From Acidobacteriota bacterium (GTDB taxonomy: Bacteria; Acidobacteriota; Polarisedimenticolia; Polarisedimenticolales; Polarisedimenticolaceae): a stretch of DNA of 13,609 nt. Below the pieces are notes generated by a model that was not told the origin of the DNA, did not search any database, and saw nothing but the letters and a program-made list of their open reading frames with translations. Shown one piece after another: positions 1 through 11,410 of this stretch (the stretch's first letter is position 1; every line of letters starts with the position of its first letter). Where the stretch lies: contig WVWW01000217.1 of the NCBI GenBank assembly GCA_011773795.1, positions 1-13,609 of the forward strand, read 5' to 3'. A program made the position numbers and the translations under genes.

Positions 1-262
1 TCAACAGCATTCCGGCCGGCATGAACTTGCCGGTCTTGGCCAGACGCTTGCCGAAGACCACCGCGAGTGCCGCGGCCAGCCCGCAGCCGATCCAGAGCCC
101 GGTTTCCAGCGCGGCAAACGTCGCGCCGAACGCCGCGAGTAGCACCAGGCCGGAGCCGACTCCCGCGTACAGTGAGACCTTCGAGCCGGCGCGGGAGCCC
201 ATCGCGCCCCCGGCGATCATCAACACGGCATAAATCAGCAGGACCCATTGACCTAGACCCAT
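1..262 (-). CDS. TMEM14-family (UPF0136) small membrane protein, 3' end cut off by the window
   Basis: The reverse strand reads an ATG at 262 into an open frame of 87 codons that leaves the window at base 1, so the C-terminus is missing. The product is strongly hydrophobic: a first span near residues 5-22, a GSRAGSKVSLYAG motif, a second hydrophobic stretch, and KTGKFMPAG near the visible end. The Gly-Ser-x-x-Ser-Leu-x-Ala/Tyr-Gly motif and the KFMPAG motif are the signature of the TMEM14 family, small proteins of about 100 residues with three to four membrane spans. Eukaryotic members are mitochondrial (TMEM14C acts in heme synthesis). The bacterial role is not established, so no function is assigned. 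An AAGGGG-like ribosome site lies about 8 bases upstream. The gene is divergent from the DUF547 gene. Family assignment is fairly sure. Confidence 0.82.
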   Translation of the reverse strand, partial: MGLGQWVLLIYAVLMIAGGAMGSRAGSKVSLYAGVGSGLVLLAAFGATFAALETGLWIGCGLAAALAVVFGKRLAKTGKFMPAGMLL

Positions 263-287
263 GGATACGACCCCTTGTGCGAGGAGG

Positions 288-296
288 TTATGCTAG
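288..296 (+). promoter_or_regulatory. Candidate -10 element upstream of the DUF547 gene
   Basis: TATGCT at 289-294 resembles a sigma-70 -10 box and lies in the 123-base gap between the divergent TMEM14 and DUF547 genes. No convincing -35 box sits 16-18 bases upstream, so this is only a candidate. The rest of the gap shows no clear operator or terminator. Confidence 0.25.
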
Positions 297-385
297 CCGT
301 GGTTCCGAGCGGAATCAACGACGCGCTGGAATAGCCGGACCGCTGGCGGGGTTCTCGCTACCCGGATCCGAAAGAATCGAACGTC

Positions 386-1141
386 ATGAAACGCTCGCTT
401 CTCATCACGCCGCTCCTGCTGGCATCGCTCGGCACCGCCGCGAGCGAGACGCTGGACCGTTACGACGATTTGCTCGCGCGCTACGTCGTGGGCGGCGACG
501 TGCGCTACGACGCGTGGCGCGCGAACATGACCGATCGCGACGCTCTGGCCGAGATCATCGTTGCGTTCGAGTCCAGCGCCCCTTCTTCACTCCAACCGAA
601 CGACCGTTACGCGCTGTACATCAACCTGTACAACGCGAAGACGCTGCAGATCGTGCTCGACGGCGATCCCGAACATTCCATCAAGGAGTTGAGTCGAGCG
701 CGGTTCGGCTACGGCATCTTTTACAAGAAGCTGATCAACTTCGACGGCGGGTTCGTCTCGCTCAACTCGCTGGAGAAACGGTTGCGCGAGGAGTCCGGCG
801 ACCCGCGCGTCCACTTCGCCGTCAACTGCGCGTCGCGCTCCTGTCCTGTGTTGCTCGACGAAGCTTACCGTGGCGATCGCCTCGACGAGCAGCTGGAGCG
901 GCAGTCGTTTTCGTTCCTGGAGCGCGACGATGCGTTGCGCCTGGAGGATCGCGGCTTCGGCGCACCCGTGGTGCGGCTGTCGAAGATCTTCGACTGGTAC
1001 GCCAAGGATTTCGGGGGAACCCGGGGTGTCCGGCGGTTCGTGCAAGCGTACGCTCCGCAGCCGATTCGGGAGCGGATCGCCGATGGTGGCTTCCGCGTGG
1101 CACACATGGAGTATGACTGGCGTCTCAATCGTGCGGACTGA
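386..1141 (+). CDS. DUF547 domain-containing secreted protein
   Basis: The 251-residue product begins with a typical signal peptide: MKR, a hydrophobic core of about 12 residues, then small residues (GTAAS) with likely cleavage around residue 19-20. It should therefore be exported to the periplasm. The mature part is one DUF547 domain. The hallmark YALYINLYNAKT motif is near residues 74-86 and HFAVNCASRSCP near 143-154, followed by aromatic/acidic segments including FDWYAKDF. The conserved His and Cys of the HFAVNCAS motif are present, which suggests an intact domain. The family is common in proteobacterial and other Gram-negative genomes but has no agreed biochemical activity. A resemblance to cysteine-peptidase or transglutaminase-like folds has been considered, but I cannot verify that here. 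The start at 386 is chosen because it places the signal peptide at the N-terminus; its ribosome site (GAAAGAA) is weak. The next gene follows after 51 bases on the same strand. Confidence 0.9.
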   Translation: MKRSLLITPLLLASLGTAASETLDRYDDLLARYVVGGDVRYDAWRANMTDRDALAEIIVAFESSAPSSLQPNDRYALYINLYNAKTLQIVLDGDPEHSIKELSRARFGYGIFYKKLINFDGGFVSLNSLEKRLREESGDPRVHFAVNCASRSCPVLLDEAYRGDRLDEQLERQSFSFLERDDALRLEDRGFGAPVVRLSKIFDWYAKDFGGTRGVRRFVQAYAPQPIRERIADGGFRVAHMEYDWRLNRAD

Positions 1142-1192
1142 TCGCGCTTGGTTCATACTCCCACGGCGCGATCCAGCGATGCGGGAGAAGAC

Positions 1193-1354
1193 GTGAGCCA
1201 ACCGTCCGACTACTTGACCTTGAAGCTCTGGCTGATCGTATTGCTCGAGTTGATCAGCCCGATCCCCGTGTTCCTGACCATCGGCGCGATCGTCGTGTTG
1301 TTGACGAGGCCGCCCTGGTTCCGGCAGATGGTCGACGAACTCTACAGCCGCTGA
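1193..1354 (+). CDS. Small single-span membrane protein, 53 residues, function unknown
   Basis: A GTG start at 1193 is preferred over the in-frame ATG at 1148. GGGAG at 1183-1187 lies five bases upstream of the GTG, and the 15 extra residues of the longer form are polar and unremarkable. The protein begins SQPSDYLTLKLW, then has a continuous hydrophobic segment of about 25 residues (roughly 11-37) containing a Pro-Ile-Pro kink, and ends in a short basic/aromatic tail (TRPPWFRQMVDELYSR) that would lie in the cytoplasm. There is no cleavable signal and no recognisable domain. It sits between the DUF547 gene (51-base gap) and the cupin gene (35-base gap). A CATACT at 1154-1159 could be a -10 box of its own. 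Codon use and the ribosome site make it a plausible real gene. I do not recognise the family. Confidence 0.6.
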   Translation: MSQPSDYLTLKLWLIVLLELISPIPVFLTIGAIVVLLTRPPWFRQMVDELYSR

Positions 1355-1360
1355 GTCGGG

Positions 1361-1369
1361 TGCTAGATT
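1361..1369 (+). promoter_or_regulatory. Candidate extended -10 element before the cupin gene
   Basis: TGC followed by TAGATT (1364-1369) resembles an extended -10 box just after the stop codon of the small membrane protein gene. It would give a leader of only about 15 bases before the ATG at 1390. No good -35 box is visible. Confidence 0.25.
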
Positions 1370-1389
1370 GTGTGCCTACGGAGACCGTC

Positions 1390-1872
1390 ATGAGCGACAT
1401 CGATATCAAGCCGGGCGAGCGTCCGCCGGACCCGCCGATCGACGGCAACCACTCGAAGCTGATCAGACACAACGGCGATCACACCTGGAAGGACGTTCCG
1501 CTCGAGCCCTACAAGGAAACGACCGAGCTGTGGAAGGGCATCACGCGTCGCGAGCTGATCGGCAGACGCGGCGAGACAACCAAGTTCCACGTGCGCTATT
1601 TCGAGATCAAGCCCGGCGGGTTCAGCACGCTGGAGAAGCACGAGCACGAGCATGCCGTCATGGTCACCCGCGGAAAGGGCGAGGTGCAGTTCGGCTGTTA
1701 CATCTACCACGTGGAAATCGGCGACGTGGTCTATGTCGGGCCCTCCGACCCGCACCAGTTCCGCAATCCCGAGGACAACGACGAACCGTTCGGGTTCATG
1801 TGCATCGTCGACGCCGACCGTGACGTTCCGGTGGCCGTCGACGGCCTCGGCGCCTGCTACATCTGTAGCTAG
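1390..1872 (+). CDS. Single-domain cupin protein with HxHxH metal motif and C-terminal CxxC
   Basis: The 160-residue product has a polar N-terminal extension of about 60 residues and then one cupin barrel. Cupin motif 1 spans about residues 77-95, with His84, His86 and His88. His88 stands where the usual motif has glutamate, so the metal site would be all-histidine together with His122 of motif 2 (GDVVYVGPSDPHQFRN, 111-126). The last residues are ACYICS, a Cys156-x-x-Cys159 pair at the very C-terminus. Cupins of this size are often metal-dependent dioxygenases, isomerases or small-molecule sensors. The substrate cannot be read from sequence. There is no signal peptide, so it is cytoplasmic. 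ATG 1390 is chosen over the in-frame GTG at 1360 because GGAG at 1380-1383 lies six bases upstream. The gene converges on the exonuclease gene, with 64 bases between their stops and no clear terminator there. Confidence 0.85.
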   Translation: MSDIDIKPGERPPDPPIDGNHSKLIRHNGDHTWKDVPLEPYKETTELWKGITRRELIGRRGETTKFHVRYFEIKPGGFSTLEKHEHEHAVMVTRGKGEVQFGCYIYHVEIGDVVYVGPSDPHQFRNPEDNDEPFGFMCIVDADRDVPVAVDGLGACYICS

Positions 1873-1936
1873 CTCGGCGCTTGCGCTCCGGAAGATGAGG
1901 ATCGGCATGCCGCCGGATCGACATCGTCGACGGGAT

Positions 1937-2821
1937 CTATCCTTCCGGCACGGGGACGGCTCGGGCGCGTTCGACGAGCGATTCGTCCCCGAGCTCCTCG
2001 CAGACCTCCTGCAAGCGCTCGAGATCGGGCCCGCGCCAGCGAAGATCGGCGACGGACTCGGCGAGCGGGGCGTCGGTGCGTAGCGTCGCCAGCGTGCGGT
2101 AGAGACCGGCCTCCTCGCGCATCTCCGCGAGGTTGGCGGCGAGGGCCGCGGCGCCACGCACCTTCACGGTCCAGGCATCGGGATCGTCCGGGATCGCTTC
2201 CAGATGCCGGTATTCCGCCAGGACGGTCGAGGCGGATTTTGCTCCCCAGCGTGGGATGCCGGGGATGCCGTCTGCGGTGTCCCCGACCAGCGCCAGGTAG
2301 TCGGGCATCGACGCGGGCTCGATGCCGAACTTGGCTCGGACCCCCTCCTCGTCGAGCACGAGGTTGCGGCGTCGGTCGACGACGACGATCCGCTCCCCTT
2401 CCACGCACTGGGCCAGGTCCTTGTCCGGTGTGCACAGCCTCACGGTCTCGACCTGCGGGTCGGCGCCGTAGCGGGCGGCCGCCGTCGCCATGGCGTCGTC
2501 GGCCTCGAGCTCGACCATCGGCCAGACCACGAACCCCAGCGCCTTGCAGACCTCCTCGGCCGGGTGGAACTGCGCGTCCAGCTCGGGCTCGAGCCCCTCG
2601 CCGGTCTTGTACCCCTCGAACAGATCGTTGCGGAACGACTCGACCGTGTGATCGAAGGCGATGCCGACGTGTGTCGCGCCCTCGGTGCGGACCAGCCTCA
2701 GCATCGAGCGCGCCAGGGCGCGCACCGCCCCGATCTCCGCACCGGCCGGGGTCTTGGCCTCGGGCGCGCCGAAGTAGGCGCGAAACAGCTCGTACGTTCC
2801 GTCGACCGCATGCACGTGCAT
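1937..2821 (-). CDS. 5'-3' exonuclease, PolA N-terminal / FEN-type nuclease
   Basis: The protein (294 residues from ATG 2821) is a stand-alone version of the 5'-nuclease domain of DNA polymerase I, with no polymerase domain. The metal-binding acidic residues of the family are all visible in order: the Asp of HAVDGTYELFR near the N-terminus, FDHTVESFRNDLFEGYK (second Asp and helical-arch start), ELEADDAMA, CTPDKD (Asp-x-Asp), and the helix-3-turn-helix segment YLALVGDTADGIPGIPRWG with its GDxxD. It should therefore be an active Mg-dependent nuclease on 5' ends or flaps of DNA, acting in repair or RNA-primer removal. The start at 2821 fits because relatives begin Met-x-Val-His-x-Val-Asp-Gly. 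A longer start at 2833 adds four residues (MIGV) encoded at the edge of the flanking repeat. Neither start has a good ribosome site. The gene follows the efflux operon on the same strand but is separated from it by a terminator and the repeat element. Confidence 0.9.
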   Translation of the reverse strand: MHVHAVDGTYELFRAYFGAPEAKTPAGAEIGAVRALARSMLRLVRTEGATHVGIAFDHTVESFRNDLFEGYKTGEGLEPELDAQFHPAEEVCKALGFVVWPMVELEADDAMATAAARYGADPQVETVRLCTPDKDLAQCVEGERIVVVDRRRNLVLDEEGVRAKFGIEPASMPDYLALVGDTADGIPGIPRWGAKSASTVLAEYRHLEAIPDDPDAWTVKVRGAAALAANLAEMREEAGLYRTLATLRTDAPLAESVADLRWRGPDLERLQEVCEELGDESLVERARAVPVPEG

Positions 2822-2828
2822 GACGCCA

Positions 2829-2889
2829 ATCATATGGGGTCAAGTCTTGGCATGCGACATCCGGTCAATTCTTGACGTTTGCTCGGCTC
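2829..2889. repeat. 61-bp direct repeat, copy 1
   Basis: This is the first of two adjacent 61-bp units that are identical except for the last base (C here, T in copy 2). It contains a 28-base segment starting TGGGGTCAAGTCTTGG (2835-2862) and a small internal palindrome GTCAA-TTC-TTGAC (2864-2876). It ends 8 bases upstream of the preferred exonuclease start and overlaps the alternative start codon at 2831-2833. From memory, such TGGGGTCAAGTCTTG-type palindromes occur as dispersed repeats near REP-associated (IS200/IS605-like) transposase genes. No transposase lies in this window. Confidence 0.9.
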
Positions 2890-2950
2890 ATCATATGGGG
2901 TCAAGTCTTGGCATGCGACATCCGGTCAATTCTTGACGTTTGCTCGGCTT
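2890..2950. repeat. 61-bp direct repeat, copy 2
   Basis: This is a second copy of the unit directly abutting copy 1, with 60 of 61 bases identical. Its 28-base arm (2896-2923) has a perfect reverse complement at 2951-2978. The near-identity of the copies points to a recent tandem duplication. Confidence 0.9.
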
Positions 2951-2978
2951 GGATGTCGCATGCCAAGACTTGACCCCA
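2896..2978. repeat. Perfect 28-bp inverted repeat with 27-nt loop (REP/MITE-like palindrome)
   Basis: Arm 2896-2923 and arm 2951-2978 are exact reverse complements over 28 bp. The 27-base loop itself holds the GTCAA-TTC-TTGAC mini-hairpin (2925-2937). Copy 1 of the direct repeat (2835-2862) could pair with the same right arm, so two alternative long hairpins are possible. The structure resembles a non-autonomous REP/BIME or MITE unit. Assignment to IS200/IS605-related mobilisation is inference. Confidence 0.85.
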
Positions 2979-3026
2979 AAAACAAAAAGAAGGCCCGGCG
3001 ATTTTCAGGGGGGGGATCGCCGGGCC
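2978..3026 (-). terminator. Intrinsic terminator of the efflux operon
   Basis: Read on the minus strand, an 11-bp perfect GC-rich stem (GGCCCGGCGAT at 3016-3026 pairing with ATCGCCGGGCC at 2992-3002, 13-base loop) is followed by a U-rich tract, TTCTTTTTGTTTTT, over 2978-2991. It lies 22 bases past the stop of the last RND gene. The U-tract touches the right end of the inverted repeat. Confidence 0.88.
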
Positions 3027-3048
3027 GAGGAAGACGTGCGAACTTTGG

Positions 3049-6000
3049 CTACGTGGCTGCGGAAACCTCCGGGGTGGCGGCGGGCGCTTCATGCGCGGCT
3101 CGCTTGGGGCTGATCGCTGCGGCCATGATCAGCCGCAGGTCGTCGAAGATCGTGTAGAACGCGGGGACGACGAGCAACGTGAGCAACGTCGCCGTGATCA
3201 TGCCCCCGATCAACGTGAGGCTGAAGCTCGTGTAGCTCAACCCGATGCTGTTCGCTCCGGCAAGCGCCAGCGGGATCATCCCGCCGATCGTCGTGATCGC
3301 GGTCATCATGATCGGGCGGAAGCGGCGGTGGGTCGCCATCAGGATCGCTTCCTTGCGTTCGTGTCCCCGCGCTCGCAGGCGGTTGATGTAGTCGACCAGC
3401 ACGATGCCGTTGTTGACGACGATGCCGATCAGCAAGATCAACGCGACCCCGCCGAAGAAGTCGAGGTCCTTGCCGGTGAGGATGTGCCCCCACATCATCC
3501 CGATCGAAGACAACGGGATCGTGACCAGGATCGACAACGGCAAGATGAAACTCTCGAACAGGAAGCCCATCAACAGGTAGATGAAGACGATCGACAGGGT
3601 CAGCGCGAACTGGATCCCGGCGAGATCGTCGTTGAGGTCCTGGGTCCTCCGCGTATCCCCGCCGAACGAGATGCCCTCCGGCAGGTCGATGTTGGCCTGC
3701 AGCATCGCGATGCGGCCTCGCGTTTCGTCCTCCTTGCCCTCTTCGAGCTCGAGCGTGATCGTGCGGCCGATCATCTTGTCGCGGCGCACGATGACGGTGG
3801 ACTCCGGCAGCACCCGCGTGCTCGTCAGGGCCGAGAGCGGCAGCATCTCGCCGGTCTGGGTCGGGACCTGGAAGCTGTTCAGCTCGGTCAGGCTCTCGCG
3901 ATCCTCCTCGGCGAAGCGGACGCGGACCGGCACTTCACGCCCTTCCGTGTGGAACTTGGGTAGCGCTTGCCCGCGCAACGCGTAACCGACGACGCCCGCG
4001 ATGATCTGCGGGTTGACGTTGAGGTGCTGGGCCTTCTCGCGGTCCACGACCAGCCCCAATTCGTTGGGGATCTGTGCTCCGGTCTTCTTCTGACCGAGCA
4101 CCCCCTCGACCTGGCCGAACAGCGGCGCCAGCTGGTTCACGACCTGCGTCACCTTGTCGGGATCCTCGCCGCGGACGAATACCTTGGCGATCTGCTTTTT
4201 CTCGTCGGAGCCCTGCTGCTCGGTTCCCGTGAAGACCTCGACGCCGGGTTTTTCCGGGAACGCCTCGACGTACATCTTCATCGATTCCTTGACCGTCGGC
4301 TTGTTCTTGAGGTCCTTGTAGAACCAGGCGTCCATCTGCCCGAAGCCGTCCTCGTGATAGATGAAGAACCCTTCGAGGCCGGTCTCCTCGCGGTGCGCTT
4401 CCATCACCTGCTCGACCTCGTTGAAGTAGTCCGCGGCATCGTCGAGCGTCATGCCCGGCGGGAGGTCGAACTGGATGTTGAACTGCGCCTGTTCCTCATC
4501 CTGCTGGCCGACGAACTTGGTCGTGGCGTTGTAGACGTTGACGCTGACCAGCAACACGGCGATGACGCCGAGGATCAAGCCGAAGCGGCGCTCGAGCGAG
4601 ACCTCGAGCAGCCGGTTGTAGGCGTCGTTGAGCTTGCCGAACGTGCGTTCGTAAGCCCCGAGCAGGAATCGGTTGAAGCGCTGGTGCAGGACGTCGAAGC
4701 GGGACGGCGCGGCCGACAGCGTCTCGCGCCTCGACAGGGTCAAGTACACACACAGCGGAATGAAGACGAGCGCCACGACCAGCGAGCCGCTGACCGAGAC
4801 CGCGACCGGCAGCGCCATGCGCATCAGGAAGAAGCCCATCGGGCCCTCGATCAGCGCGGCGGGCAGGAACACGATCACCGTGGTCAGCGTCGACATGGTG
4901 ATCGCCAGCGCCACCTCACCGGCGCCTTGGATGCAGGCCTCGCGGCGCGGCAAACCCTCGCGCCGTAACCGGTGAATGTTCTCGGCGACGACGACCGAGT
5001 TGTCGACGAGCAGGCCGACGCAGATCATCAAGCCGATCAGCGTCAGGATGTTGAGGGTCTCGCCCGCGAAGTACATGATCGTCAGCCCGAAGACCAGGCT
5101 GATCGGGATCGAGAAAGCGACGATCAGCGTCAGCCGCACGCGGCGCATGAAGAAAAACAGCACCGCGCAGGCCAGCGCGCCGCCGAACGCTCCGCTCTTG
5201 ATCAGCGTGCCGAGGCTCTCGTCGATGATCTCGCCCTGGTCGAAGAAGCTCTCCAGCTCGAGCCCGGCGAGCCGCGGGTTCTCCTTCAACTCCTCGACGA
5301 GTGCGTCGAGCCGACGGGTCACCTCGCGGGTGTTGGCCTGCGACTCCTTGATGACCTGGACGGCGACGGCCGGTGAGCCGTTGATCCGGGCACGATATTC
5401 CTTGTCGGGTTCCTCGTACGTGATCCTGGCGACGTCCTTCAGCCGCGTGGACAGCCCGACGAGCCGGTTCTCCAACTGCTCGACCGTGCTGTAGCTGGCG
5501 ATCGAGCGCAGCAGCAGTTTTCGCGTCCCGGTGATGACGGTCCCGCTGGCCATCGTGAAGTTGTCCGAGCCCAGGTCCTGCGCCAGCTCGTAGATGTTCA
5601 GCCCGGCGGCGTTGGCCTTCTCGCGGTCGAGCTCGATCAGGATCTCCTTCTCCTCGAGACCGAAGACCTCGACGGTGGCCACGCCGTCGAGGCGCTCGAC
5701 GGGAATGATCACGTCGTTCTGGATCAGATCCCACGGGTCCTCGAGGTCCGGATCGACGGCGATCCCGATCATGAAGACCGGGAATCCGGAGCTGCTGTTC
5801 TTGCGGATGAAGACGCGGTCGGCGTCCGCGGGGAAGTCGATACGCGCGCGCTGGACCCGGTCGCGCACCTCACGATAGGCCACGGACATGTCGCTGTTCT
5901 GCTTGAAGCGGATGAACACCTGGGACATGCCGGGGAAGCTCACGCTGGTGATCTTGTCGATCCCCTTGACCGTGCTCAGCTCTTCTTCGACAGGGATCGT

Positions 6001-6212
6001 GATCTTGTCCAGCACCTCGCGCGGCGGCGCGTCCTGCCAGGGCACCTGGACGAAGAGCATCGAGCCGACCCATCCGCTGGGGATCATCTCGGCCGGAATG
6101 CTCAGGGCGGCGATCGTGCCGACCACCGCGACCGTGACGGCGATCATCAGCACCGTGATGCGGCGATCCAGCGAGAAGCGCGGCAGGGCCGGTTCCTTGT
6201 CGAAGTCGCGCG

Positions 6213-6216
<4 letters not shown>
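3049..6216 (-). CDS. RND-family efflux pump inner-membrane subunit 2
   Basis: This is a full-length (1055-residue) resistance-nodulation-division permease of the AcrB/MdtB/CusA superfamily, which uses the proton gradient to drive export through a tripartite complex. The first transmembrane span is near residues 18-42, followed by a large periplasmic porter/docking region. TM4 carries MICVGLLVDNSVVVAENIHR, with one relay Asp followed by Asn. A second large periplasmic loop follows, and then TM8-TM12 with GIVVNNGIVLVDYINRLRARG and the RFRPIMMTAITTIGGMIPLAL motif. The Asn-Asn pair stands where AcrB-like pumps have the relay Lys, as is common in SwrC-like and related subfamilies. The ATG at 6214-6216 overlaps the stop of the upstream RND gene by four bases (ATGA), implying translational coupling. 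The C-terminus ends in a short Ala/Pro-rich tail. The substrate cannot be inferred; lack of the charged TM residues of CzcA/CusA argues weakly against heavy metals. Confidence 0.93.
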
Positions 6217-9967
<3,751 letters not shown>

Positions 9968-9971
<4 letters not shown>

Positions 9972-11206
9972 AGCGACGCCCTTGCGACGACCTCAGCGGT
10001 TTCTTCGGTCGCTTCGGGCTCGACCGTCGTGGTCCCCTCTTCACCGGGGATCTTGACGAGAGCGCCTTCCTTCAGACCGGCCTGACCGGCGATGACCACG
10101 CGGTCACCCGCAACCAGACCGGAGGTCGGCTCGATGTTGTACTTGTCGGTCAGCAACGGCTCGAAGAACACACGCTCGACCCGGTTCTTGTCCTTCAGGC
10201 GGTAGACGTACATCTGGTCGTTGTCGTAGACGACGGCGCGTTTAGGCACGAGCACCGCTTCGTTGTGCGTCGTCGTGATCAGGTTGACGTCGACGTACAT
10301 GCCCGGGCGCAACCCGGGCTTGGCGCCGACGGCCACCGTGACCTTGACCGTACCCGACTTGGCGTCGACGATCGGGGCGATACGCTTCACGGTGCAGGCG
10401 TAATCGAGCCCCGGGGCGGCCTGCGCCGACACGTGGGCCGGCAGTCCGGTGCGCAATTCCGTGAGGTGCTTCTCGGGGATGTAGATGCGTGCCACGATCG
10501 AGTCGAAGTCGATCATGTCGAACAGGTCCTGGCCGATCTGGACCTGGTCGCCGAGGTTGACCATGCGCGCCGTGACGGTGCCGGAGATGGGGGCGCGGAC
10601 CTCGGTGTAGCCCAGCTCGCGCTCGGCGTCGGCCAGCTCGATGCGGAGTTGCTCGAGCTCGTAGCTCTTGTTGTTGAACTCTTCCTCGCTGATCAGCTCT
10701 TGTTTGTAAAGGCGCTCCTGGCGCACGAACTCACGTTCGGCCTTGGCGACCTGGCTTTTGACCTTGGCAAGGGCGCTGGTCTGCTCGTCGTTCTGCAGGC
10801 GAAGCAGGACCTGGCCGCGACGCGCGCGGTCACCCTCCTCGACCAGCAGCTCGACGACCTGGCGCTGGGCCTCGGCGACGACGCTCACTTCGCTCTCGGC
10901 CTCGAGGTTCGCGGAGAACGCGAGCACGGACTCGATCTGGCCGAGCGCCAGCTCGCTGACCTCGACGGGGACGGCTTCTTCTTTCTTCCCGTCCTTGTCG
11001 CCGTCCTTGCCCTTGTTGCGGTCTTTCTTCTTCTTGTCTTTGTCGTCGGCCTCGTTTTCGTTGGTGGCCGGCGCCGCCTCGATCGAGTCCTTCGAATCGT
11101 TCTCGGCTTCCGTGGCACCGTCCGCGCCGCTGCAGCCCAGCAGGAAACTGCCGAAGACGAGCAGGGCTACGATCAGGATCAAAGAAAAGGCTTGCTTGAT
11201 GTTCAC
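9968..11206 (-). CDS. RND efflux periplasmic adaptor (membrane fusion protein), lipoprotein
   Basis: The 412-residue protein starts with a lipoprotein signal peptide: MNIKQ, a hydrophobic core, and lipobox Leu22-Leu23-Gly24-Cys25, so it should be lipid-anchored in the inner membrane facing the periplasm. Residues 31-77 are a highly charged low-complexity linker, densest in Lys/Asp at 53-76. An HlyD/AcrA-type core follows. The first half-lipoyl motif is VVELLVEEGDRARRGQVLLRL, then a short coiled-coil hairpin of about 60 residues rich in Glu/Arg/Leu, then the second half YTEVRAPISGTVTARMVNLG, the beta-barrel region with GLRPGMYVDVNL, and a membrane-proximal domain. The last 20 or so residues are Glu/Thr-rich. 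The start is GTG at 11206, supported by GGAGGA at 11211-11216. The product bridges the two downstream RND pumps to an outer-membrane channel that is not encoded in this window. The hairpin length suits a TolC-type partner only loosely. Confidence 0.92.
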
Positions 11207-11210
11207 GACG

Positions 11211-11216
11211 TCCTCC
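11211..11216 (-). promoter_or_regulatory. Shine-Dalgarno GGAGGA deciding the GTG start of the adaptor gene
   Basis: The minus strand reads GGAGGA with four bases before the GTG at 11204-11206. This near-perfect site supports the GTG start, which also places the lipoprotein signal peptide at the N-terminus. Confidence 0.75.
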
Positions 11217-11304
11217 GGCCAACCCCTCGACCTGCCTTAGATACGGGCCACCTCGCCGGGTGGTTCCGTCATGCGGTTTCCTGGGTCGGTGTAGTAATGA
11301 CGAT

Positions 11305-11329
11305 GGAGCGACCGCTCCGGTTACACCGG
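11305..11329. promoter_or_regulatory. Two adjoining inverted repeats, candidate operator
   Basis: GGAGCG-AC-CGCTCC (11305-11318) is immediately followed by, and shares two bases with, CCGGT-TAC-ACCGG (11317-11329). Both are perfect palindromes with short centres, lying about 100-120 bases upstream of the adaptor start. They could bind a dimeric repressor or activator of the efflux operon, but no regulator gene is adjacent and the repeats may be chance in GC-rich DNA. Confidence 0.3.
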
Positions 11330-11410
11330 CGGCGCCAAAACGGAGCGGGCGGGCCGAATCGGGCAGTGAGCGGCTCAAAACCGCCCGGCCGTTGGCCGAG
11401 CGGACCCCGG

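Noticed and set aside
290..334. A 14-residue open frame after GAGGAGG at 281-287
   Set aside because: The spacing from the ribosome-like site to ATG is only two bases, the peptide has no visible feature, and the same bases fit a -10 box better.
67..1116. A 349-codon plus frame over the TMEM14 and DUF547 genes
   Set aside because: It spans two clear genes on opposite strands and the divergent promoter gap, and its product is Arg-rich low-complexity.
1888..1948. CCGGAAG and CTTCCGG 7-bp arms between the convergent cupin and exonuclease genes, plus a CGGCATGCCG palindrome
   Set aside because: The arms are about 47 bases apart with no U-tract on either side, so a bidirectional terminator is not supported.
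1869..2843. A 324-codon minus frame overlapping the exonuclease
   Set aside because: The product is Arg/Gly-rich with no motif, while the overlapping frame encodes all the metal-binding residues of a 5'-3' exonuclease.
2829..2950. CRISPR array
   Set aside because: The two repeats abut with no spacer between them, are 61 bp long and contain a long hairpin arm. No cas gene is nearby.
3967..4968. Long plus-strand frame of 333 codons opposite the RND gene, with similar frames at 3091-3963, 6696-7688, 7764-8651 and 9141-10085
   Set aside because: They are antisense shadows of the RND and adaptor genes. Their products are Arg/Asp/Gln/His-rich with no domain, as expected from the reverse complement of high-GC coding DNA.
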